Of a stretch of DNA of 64,000 nt, positions 57,962-64,000 are shown piece by piece. Position numbers and translations under genes: made by a program. Under the pieces are notes generated by a model, which saw nothing but the letters and a program-made list of their open reading frames with translations, had not been told where the DNA came from and did not search any database. The DNA is taken from the NCBI RefSeq assembly GCF_010183535.1, contig NC_071328.1, positions 3,906,001 through 3,970,000 on the forward strand. The letters run 5' to 3'. The DNA comes from Caenorhabditis remanei (lineage: Eukaryota > Nematoda > Chromadorea > Rhabditida > Rhabditidae). How positions within the stretch are numbered: position 1 is the first letter of the stretch; every line of letters begins with the position of its first letter.

Positions 57962-58633
57962 GCATGATGTTTTGAGGTTCTTATGTACGAAATCTGTCAA
58001 TTTACAGATTTCAATGAATAGAATGAATAAAGTTTTAGAGCAAAAAAGTTGATCTTCCTCTAATTTCATAATGGACCTACCCACGAAGAAAACTTGTACC
58101 ATTTAATGCAATTTAATTCTATTCACGAATGCAATTTAATGCATTTTTTGCATTTTTGTGCCATAAAAATGCATTATTTTGCGTTCGTGGGTAGGCAAGT
58201 TTTCTTCGTGGGTAGATCCATAAAAGTATTCTAAATCTTTACTAATAATATTCAGCAGATCCGTTTGTCTGTCCGTTTGTCGCCGACTCTAGCGCCTTCT
58301 GTACTGAACCGTTTTCAATGAAACTTACACAGATCGATTGGAAATTTGTCCCGGATGATGCCCGTCTATTTGTTTTAGTTAAAATAGTTCGAAAATAGGT
58401 CACTACGTGAAAAAACGTGGTTTTCAAGCCTTTCATTGCCTTTCGTTTTCGAAATAGGGAAATAGGAGTTCACAGGAAAAATAGTTATAGAAACTTTTCA
58501 TTCTTCAAATGAATTCATTTCTTCAAGTTTTCATAATGTTTTGAAAGGTTTGTACTACAAATCTTGGGTCAGATCTATTCTGCAAACGTTGACCTGTTTT
58601 TTGCTATAAACAGTTGGATGTGGACGAGACGAG
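57962..58633. other. Spacer with small repeats before the BEL/Pao element
   Basis: Holds the hairpin element at 58073-58219 and, from about 58255, GTTTGTCTGTCCGTTTGTCG followed by AACCGTTTTCAATGAAACTT, which resembles a widespread invertebrate repeat motif that I cannot classify. No gene seen. Confidence 0.45.
58073..58219. repeat. 147 bp terminal-inverted-repeat element
   Basis: Tips GGACCTACCCACGAAGAAAA and TTTTCTTCGTGGGTAGATCC are inverted. The interior has a second inverted set (AATGCAATTTAATGCATTT / AAAAATGCATTATTTTGC). Non-coding. Confidence 0.75.
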
Positions 58634-59224
58634 TGTGGAGGATTGGAAAGATGTGTGGCTGGTGAGGCCTCCAATCCATCCGAGTTTTATCCGATGTGAT
58701 TGTAAATGCAATGTCGCTAGAGTTGGTGTTTTCAGTGACCCATTTATTGATTGCTTTGGGCGAAGAGTCACAACAGAAATGGTGAAGAATGAGTGGAATT
58801 AGTGGCCAGAATATTAGAGTAGTGAATAGTAGAAGTGGGGAATTGTGAGAAGTGTGATGATACGGGTGAAGTTAAGCGAAGTAATTCGAAGTAATCCTAA
58901 AAAGGTGTGAACGGTGATGGGCGGAGTCTCATAGAAATGTTCTAGAAACAATGGGAGAAATAGCGAGTGGAAAGAGGAGAGTGCTAGAGATATTATGGCG
59001 GCGGCGGCAATTGAATGAATTGTTTTCCCTCGCTGCCGTCGAGCGCGTTTGCATCCTCTTCCACGAGCTTCTCGTCCACGGCCATCACGAATTATCCTTG
59101 CTTTGGTGACTTGTACTCGATGGGTTGAAGAATCCATTGAAGAGTGAGGAAATTGAGAGATTTCCGAGAAGAATCTCATTTAAGGATAGGTCGTGGATAT
59201 ATCCGAAGAAGGATATCCACGACA
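58634..59224 (-). repeat. Left (3') LTR of the BEL/Pao element
   Basis: The right-hand border is inferred: on the minus strand it would start TGTCGTGGATATCC at 59224 and end CCTCCACA at 58634, giving TG...CA and 591 bp. Only 183 bp can be compared with the other LTR. A similar start (TGTCGCGGATATACC) recurs at about 59492, so the border could lie elsewhere. Confidence 0.65.
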
Positions 59225-60370
59225 CTCCGGGAAAGGGGGATCAACGAAACGTAGTGTAGTTGATTGGCGTGACATCTCCAGTCCCAGATGTGATTCGTCT
59301 TGAAGTCTCCTGTTCTTCTTTGAGATTCTTCGTCCATCTCCGCGTTGCTTTGGTATTTTGGATCCTTCCTTTGGTTGTTGCCACGTTGAATGATACTTTA
59401 GCTCAACACCTCATACTTGTTATTTCATCTAACAGAGTACGAAGTATCAGCTTAATAGGTCGTGGATATAACCAGGATGGTATATCCGCGACACTCCGGG
59501 GGCGGACGAATCGACTGAGCGAAGTGAAGTTGATTCGCAGTGGTTGAGGGTGTTGTACTTGCTCATTGGTTGTTGAGCGTCCTTTCCGGTGTATCGAGAA
59601 GAGAGTTGAAGTAATCTTCGGCATGGACTGTTGCATGACTATCAGCTTTGATCTATGAAGACTTGAAATATCTTGGAATTTTGGTCGGTGAGCCTGATGA
59701 CGTTGGAGTTTGCTTTGGAGTCTACGGTGCCGTCGCGATCCTTGGTTGAAGCATCAGAAGTGAGGTATTGACAATGTTGTCTCTGTTGCTTCCTCCTCTG
59801 AGTAGATTTAGGCCTGGGTCTCTCCGCCTTTACAAGCGAAGAACTTTCAGCTTCCTCTGGCTCAGTTGTAGTTGTGCGTCTTATGGGTTGGGTAGATTTA
59901 GGCCTGAGCTAGTTTATCCTTTCAGATAACCTAACTTTCAGCTTCCTCTGCCCCAACAGACGCATTTGTCGGATCTCCTGTAGTGACAGATAATGGCGAG
60001 TTTCTTGGCTCCATTGCTCTGGTGAACTGTTCGTAGTTGGCTCAGGTTGACACGTTCTCCTTGATGCTCCTGTGGTCTTCTTATCCTTGCTGACAATGAT
60101 GCTCTGGTCCTTGCTTCTGATTGTTTTCAATTTTCTTCTTTGGTGGGTATATTACTTCTGACGATGTTGTGGTTAACGACTTGCAGACGTGAGCTGGGAA
60201 GAGTTCCTATCAGCGACGCTTACAACGCGTCTCTGACAACTGTTCCTCCCCTCACTGTCAGAATTTGCAGTCTTTCAGCGTTACATCAGTTGCTTCACGG
60301 CGTTTTGCTTCGGAGTGTCTTCTTTTGTCGACTCCTTGACTATTGCTGGCATTGCTGGGTGCTGTGGTGA
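59225..60370. other. Interior of the BEL/Pao element without pol
   Basis: No protease, RT, RNase H or integrase motifs are seen in any frame. A block TAGGTCGTGGATATA...CGACACTCCGGG occurs here (about 59457-59504) and at the LTR edge (about 59186-59232), suggesting remnants of two related element ends. A tandem-like GTAGATTTAGGCCTG is at 59800 and 59889. Confidence 0.6.
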
Positions 60371-61828
60371 TTACATTGAGTATCCATCAGGTTTGGTGCT
60401 TTCGCAATGTCCTGTGAAGTGGCGAATTTTGCAGTTGGAGCAGTTGTTCTTTGATCGGCAGCTAGTGACCATATGTGTGCTTGAAAGACAGTTGTTGCAT
60501 AGTAGCTTGTCTTTCACTGCTTCTTTCTTCTTCCGTAGGGAAGCTTTGCACCGTAGGGCACAATGATCCTTGTCATCACAATATTGACATGGAATCAGCT
60601 TGCTTGGTGGTTTGCGTCTGTTGCCATTCTTCTTGTGTTGATGATGACTGCTTTCGTGCTTGGGACGCTCCTGATGACATTGTTGATAATGATTTCCGTC
60701 ATCTCCTTTCGCATGCGTGGAGTTCGTTTGGCGGATTCCATTGTCGTTGCCACGTGAAGGCTCGCTGATGGGCCACTGTTGAATCGCGAGTTCCTCGTGA
60801 AGCGCATCCAACAGTTGATCAAGTTTTGTAGCCGCAATGTTTTGTAGCAGCAGTGAGTGGGCTATCCTCGAGAACCTTTCGGGAAGCCTTCTTGCAAAGC
60901 TGATTAGGAAATTTGGGTCGTCTGGATTCGTTCCGTAAGCTTTCTGTTTGTTGGCAAGCGTTGAAAAGGTGTTCAGGGCGCTCGTCAATCCACTCAAGTC
61001 GTGCTCTGGGAACTCCAACTCCATTGACTTCCTCCAAGCTATGATCTTCTGTACGCCTGGGCTGTTGAACTGTCTCTCCATGTTTCTTCTGATGGTCCAG
61101 TAGTTTTCTTTCGACGGCGTTGTTTGATGTACGTCGACAAGATCCTTTGGCAGTAGTTTCATCAGTAGACCTTGCTTGACTTCGAAGTCGAGGTAATCGT
61201 TATTGTGAACCATGAAATCGAACAGTCCAATGAAAGCTGGGTAATCGCAGATGTCTCCACTGAACGGTGTCACCACAGTGAGGGCAGACTTGATCGATGT
61301 AAGTTTCACTTGCTCCCTCTGGATGTCCTTTTCCATGAGGTTGACTGTTGAAGTGACAGTTGCTGGTGAATGATTACCACGTTGTTCATGGAAATCAGGA
61401 AGTGATGGAGTGTCCGCCCCGATGAATCGACTGCTTTGGTCTTTTGCGAAGTTGTTTGATAACGAAATGCTATCGATCACGTTTACATAACGCTCTCGAA
61501 TAACATTCGCTTCATCGTTTTCGCTCCGGCTTTGATCATCGACACTGTCGTTCAAGAATGGAATTCTATCGACTACGTTTACATCACGTAATCGACTAGC
61601 ATCCACTCTTGATTCCACTTGGACGTTGTTCCTTGAAGTATCAGCTTCTTCTTGTTGATGCAGGTTGTCATCACGTCGAGGAATCACTGGATCCATCCTA
61701 TTGATCACGTTTGTAATCTCCACGTCATGGTTTCCCGTGTTGAACGTCTCCTCGGAAGTAAATGTTCCATTGGTTCCGTTGCTTTGGGTGATGGAATCTT
61801 TCCTGATGCCTGCGGGGTCTCCATGCAT
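60371..61828 (-). CDS. BEL/Pao gag polyprotein
   Basis: A single open frame of 485 codons on the minus strand. The first about 170 residues are acidic and unstructured. Residues about 175-330 match the DUF1759 capsid-like region of BEL/Pao gag (LTVVTPFSGDICDYPAFIGL, VKQGLLMKLLP, YWTIRRNMERQFN). Near the C-terminus are two CX2CX4HX4C zinc knuckles (CQYCDDKDHCALRC and CNNCLSSTHMVTSC) and a third Cys/His cluster (CSNCKIRHFTGHC), which bind the element's RNA. The frame ends with TAA at 60373-60371, and no pol frame follows. The gag is intact, so it could still form particles if expressed. Confidence 0.93.
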   Translation of the reverse strand: MHGDPAGIRKDSITQSNGTNGTFTSEETFNTGNHDVEITNVINRMDPVIPRRDDNLHQQEEADTSRNNVQVESRVDASRLRDVNVVDRIPFLNDSVDDQSRSENDEANVIRERYVNVIDSISLSNNFAKDQSSRFIGADTPSLPDFHEQRGNHSPATVTSTVNLMEKDIQREQVKLTSIKSALTVVTPFSGDICDYPAFIGLFDFMVHNNDYLDFEVKQGLLMKLLPKDLVDVHQTTPSKENYWTIRRNMERQFNSPGVQKIIAWRKSMELEFPEHDLSGLTSALNTFSTLANKQKAYGTNPDDPNFLISFARRLPERFSRIAHSLLLQNIAATKLDQLLDALHEELAIQQWPISEPSRGNDNGIRQTNSTHAKGDDGNHYQQCHQERPKHESSHHQHKKNGNRRKPPSKLIPCQYCDDKDHCALRCKASLRKKKEAVKDKLLCNNCLSSTHMVTSCRSKNNCSNCKIRHFTGHCESTKPDGYSM

Positions 61829-61999
61829 TGTGATAGAATTCTTTGGTCGCCAGGAAGATGGGCTAGTCTGAAAAAATATTAGTGGGTTTTGGGTGGTTCC
61901 CCTTCAGAAGGGGTGTTTTAGTTATAAGGTACGAATGTAAGACAATTTGGTAAGAAGTGACAGTGAGTTTTGATTGAAAGAAAGAAAGTTGGTATAAAA

Positions 62000-62061
62000 C
62001 GCAGGGAAGTGGGTGGTCGTGAGAGCCACACGCAGGGAAGTGGGTGGTCGTAAGAGCCACA
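62000..62061. repeat. Two tandem copies of a 31 bp unit
   Basis: CGCAGGGAAGTGGGTGGTCG followed by T(G/A)AGAGCCACA twice in the gag leader, differing at one base. Confidence 0.8.
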
Positions 62062-62079
62062 CGCAGCGGTTAGAGGGGC

Positions 62080-63139
62080 CGTCCCTTTTTTGGTGCCAGA
62101 CTTGACTTGCAAGCCTGAACACCTCCAAGCTCACAGCGACCACATCATGCGTCGTGCACTCGTGAGGCATTTGGGTAGCCCTCAGTCACGAGCTATCCTT
62201 CCACCCATCATAACTGAAGATCTGTAACGTTCGACCTGTAAGCAGAGTTAGAGGGGAAGGGGCTTGAAAGGCTTTAGCGTTGTAGTGTGCAGTAGGAGCC
62301 ACTACATTACTGATTTTATCGGGCGCTAAGTAGCCATCTAATTTATCCCGATTATGGTTGGGAACTAAGGTTAGTATTAGTTTGAGAGAAGCTCTAAGCT
62401 TCTATGTAATTAATTTAAAGAAGAGTAAGACTAAACTAATAAGACACTAGGTAGCTAATCTAGAGTTTTTAGAAGCTTAAGAAGTACTACGACTTAAAGA
62501 TTAATATACTAGAAGGCTAAGAGACTAGGTAGCCAACACCTTCTGCTTTCCATCTTCTTCGAAAGATGTTCCGCTTCCAGCACTGGTTTTCCTAGGAGTA
62601 CTTAAACTAGTGACAAGCTAGTTGTTTTTCCTACGTACTAACAGACTAAATGCTAAACCTAGTTGGGGCCGACGATGTGATGCATCGTACTGAGAGAAAT
62701 ACCTGAGACGGTGAGCTTTGGAATCCATGATGCTCAGTCGTCCAGAGGAGCAGCTGGGAGCAGGTAGAAACAGCAAGTGGTGGTTCAGAATTGTCCCTCT
62801 GAGCGCTCATTTCCTCCAATGCTGGGGTGATGTCGTTCTTGTCCCCATCTCAGTTGCTGGACTGCTTCTCGTTGTCGTTGTTGCGCCGAATGTTGCCACA
62901 GTACGTGTCCTTTGTACTCCCATGCGACGACTACCGATTTGCACGGCTCGGTGTTGAACCGACCTCAATACTGCCTCAAGATGTGTCTCCTTGTTGCAGA
63001 GATGCTCGTTGTTGCACAGCTTGATTACTTGATTTCTTTGGTCAATCCTTTCAGTCGAGAAGGTTCCGGCGACTTCATTTCTGGTGAAGCCTTGTCGTTG
63101 GTTTTCTTTCCTTCCAGATTGATTCCATAATCGATGATC
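62080..63139. other. Untranslated leader of the BEL/Pao element
   Basis: Between the gag start and the leader reading frame. Sequence at 62330-62680 is rich in short CTAAG/CTTAG-like words on both strands. No gene seen. Confidence 0.4.
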
Positions 63140-63697
63140 TCATCGCGCCGAACGTGAAGTTTGCTGTTGATTCGACTCCTTTGTAGTGAGTTGCTTGCTT
63201 AACCGTCCGGTTTGAGTAGCTGTGGTGGCTTCACGTGTGTTTCCTACCACGTAGCCAGTGAATTGATTGAGTTTCTCTTGCTTTGGGTTGCACACATCCT
63301 TTCTGAGCGAAGATGCAAGTATTGGGGACTTCTCCTTCGTTGACTTCTTCGTCTTCTTCTTTGACTCCGTTTTGAATCTCGGCGCCGGCGTTTTCTTACA
63401 TCGAAAACGCGACGCTTCGATGTTTTGCTGTCGTTCCTCTTCTGGTTTCAATTGACTTTGTCATCGAATCTCGGCGCCATTTTCTCTTACATAGAGAGAA
63501 TGACACGTCGACTCTCCGACTGTCCATCCTTTGCAAATTGTTGCGAAATTATGCGGGTTTTGTCGTTGAGTTTCATCAGCACCTTCTTCAGACCAAAGCG
63601 TGGCACTTCCACTCGCCGACTCACCGAATTCCTCTCCGTTTGTTGCTGCTGTGGACTCCTTGTCGTTGCGTTCCAATTGAGGCGACATCACTGCCAT
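63140..63697 (-). pseudogene. Leader reading frame of the BEL/Pao element, one in-frame stop
   Basis: On the minus strand an ATG at 63697 opens a 78-codon frame ending in TGA (63463-63461). The same frame continues without shift for 106 more codons to 63140, with basic sequence (RFRCKKTPAPRFKTESKKK). Composition is the same on both sides of the stop, so it looks like one leader protein broken by a single change, or a recoded stop. No homologue recognised. Confidence 0.5.
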
Positions 63698-63799
63698 CGG
63701 TGCTCAAGAATTGTCGGGTTTACACAACCTTTCAACTCTCTTGCAGCCGATCGGCTTCACATCCGATCACCAGGTCCTTTCGAAAAAAAAATTTTTCGT

Positions 63800-63817
63800 T
63801 TCCGGTCGCATGCACCA
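63800..63817 (-). other. Primer-binding site of the BEL/Pao element
   Basis: TGGTGCATGCGACCGGAA on the minus strand directly abuts the 5' LTR end. TGG complements the CCA of a tRNA. The tRNA species was not identified. Confidence 0.65.
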
Positions 63818-64000
63818 TGTGGAGGATTGGAAAGATGTGTGGCTGGTGAGGCCTCCAATCCATCCGAGTTTTATCCGATGTGATTGTAAATGCAATGTCG
63901 CTAGAGTTGGTGTTTTCAGTGACCCATTTATTGATTGCTTTGGGCGAAGAGTCACAACAGAAATGGTGAAGAATGAGTGGAATTAGTGGCCAGAATATTA
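63818..64000 (-). repeat. Right (5') LTR of the BEL/Pao element, partial
   Basis: Identical over all 183 visible bases to 58634-58816. It continues beyond the window. Confidence 0.9.

Larger units (their letters stand above)
58634..64000 (-). mobile_element. Deleted BEL/Pao LTR retrotransposon (right LTR cut by window end)
   Basis: The 183 bp at 58634-58816 and 63818-64000 are identical direct repeats; on the minus strand both end CCTCCACA, as an LTR 3' end should. Next to the right LTR the minus strand reads TGGTGCATGCGACCGG, a primer-binding site with the obligatory TGG. The interior carries a BEL/Pao gag (60371-61828) preceded by a damaged leader reading frame (63140-63697), but no protease, reverse transcriptase, RNase H or integrase: only 1.15 kb separates the gag stop from the left LTR. 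Identical LTR segments imply recent movement, probably using enzymes from an intact relative. Confidence 0.92.

Overview
The window is nuclear DNA of a Caenorhabditis nematode. The evidence is small introns (about 43-60 bp) with GTRAGT donors and TTTTCAG acceptors, TTTCAG trans-splice acceptors just upstream of many start codons, a divergent intronless H4/H3 pair with histone stem-loops, several F-box/FBA_2 genes, and a PGL (P-granule) gene. From memory, ikb-1, rpl-14 and a DUSP14-like phosphatase lie together on C. elegans cosmid C04F12 (chromosome I). A PGL gene beside ikb-1, and the repeat families here, are not what I remember of C. elegans itself, so I infer a different Caenorhabditis species. 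All gene models are hand-spliced from the sequence.

Layout. 1-8.3 kb is compact and gene-dense: the 3' end of a coiled-coil gene (+), a PGL protein (-), an IkB/p105-like ankyrin and death-domain protein (+), ribosomal protein L14 (+) and a small Ly6-like secreted protein (-). 8.3-24.6 kb is looser, with repeat-filled introns: a truncated F-box pseudogene flanked by a direct duplication of an SH2 gene's last exon, the SH2 gene itself (-), a 284-residue protein of unknown function (+), two F-box/FBA_2 genes (+ and -) and a dual-specificity phosphatase (-). 24.6-42.8 kb has no gene I can support. It is packed with foldback/MITE families, including a 1.79 kb near-perfect palindrome and a 407 bp palindrome, both flanked by TA.

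42.8-49.6 kb holds two differently broken copies of a glycosyltransferase-49 (LARGE/B4GAT, C. elegans bgnt-like) gene. One of them is interrupted by a young 1.46 kb LTR element that lacks coding capacity. 50.8-51.9 kb is a divergent histone H4/H3 pair sharing a 241 bp promoter. 52.7-57.9 kb is a tandem array of three F-box/FBA_2 genes plus a fragment; the first lies upstream of a duplicated histone-H3 3' end. 58.6-64 kb is most of a deleted BEL/Pao retrotransposon (gag present, pol absent) whose right LTR runs off the window.

How the pieces relate: the genes are mostly independent monocistronic units. The shared themes are germline RNA biology (PGL), an NF-kB-type scaffold without a DNA-binding domain (IkB-like), and expanding F-box substrate adaptors. 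Two palindromic repeat families also carry the same short motifs (TCTGCGTCTC and CTCCGCCC) that occur in the histone, ikb-1 and rpl-14 promoters. The strongest candidate for something under-described is the IkB-like protein: it appears to keep the p105 order of dimerisation Ig/IPT fold, ankyrin repeats and death domain, with the DNA-binding half of the Rel domain missing.
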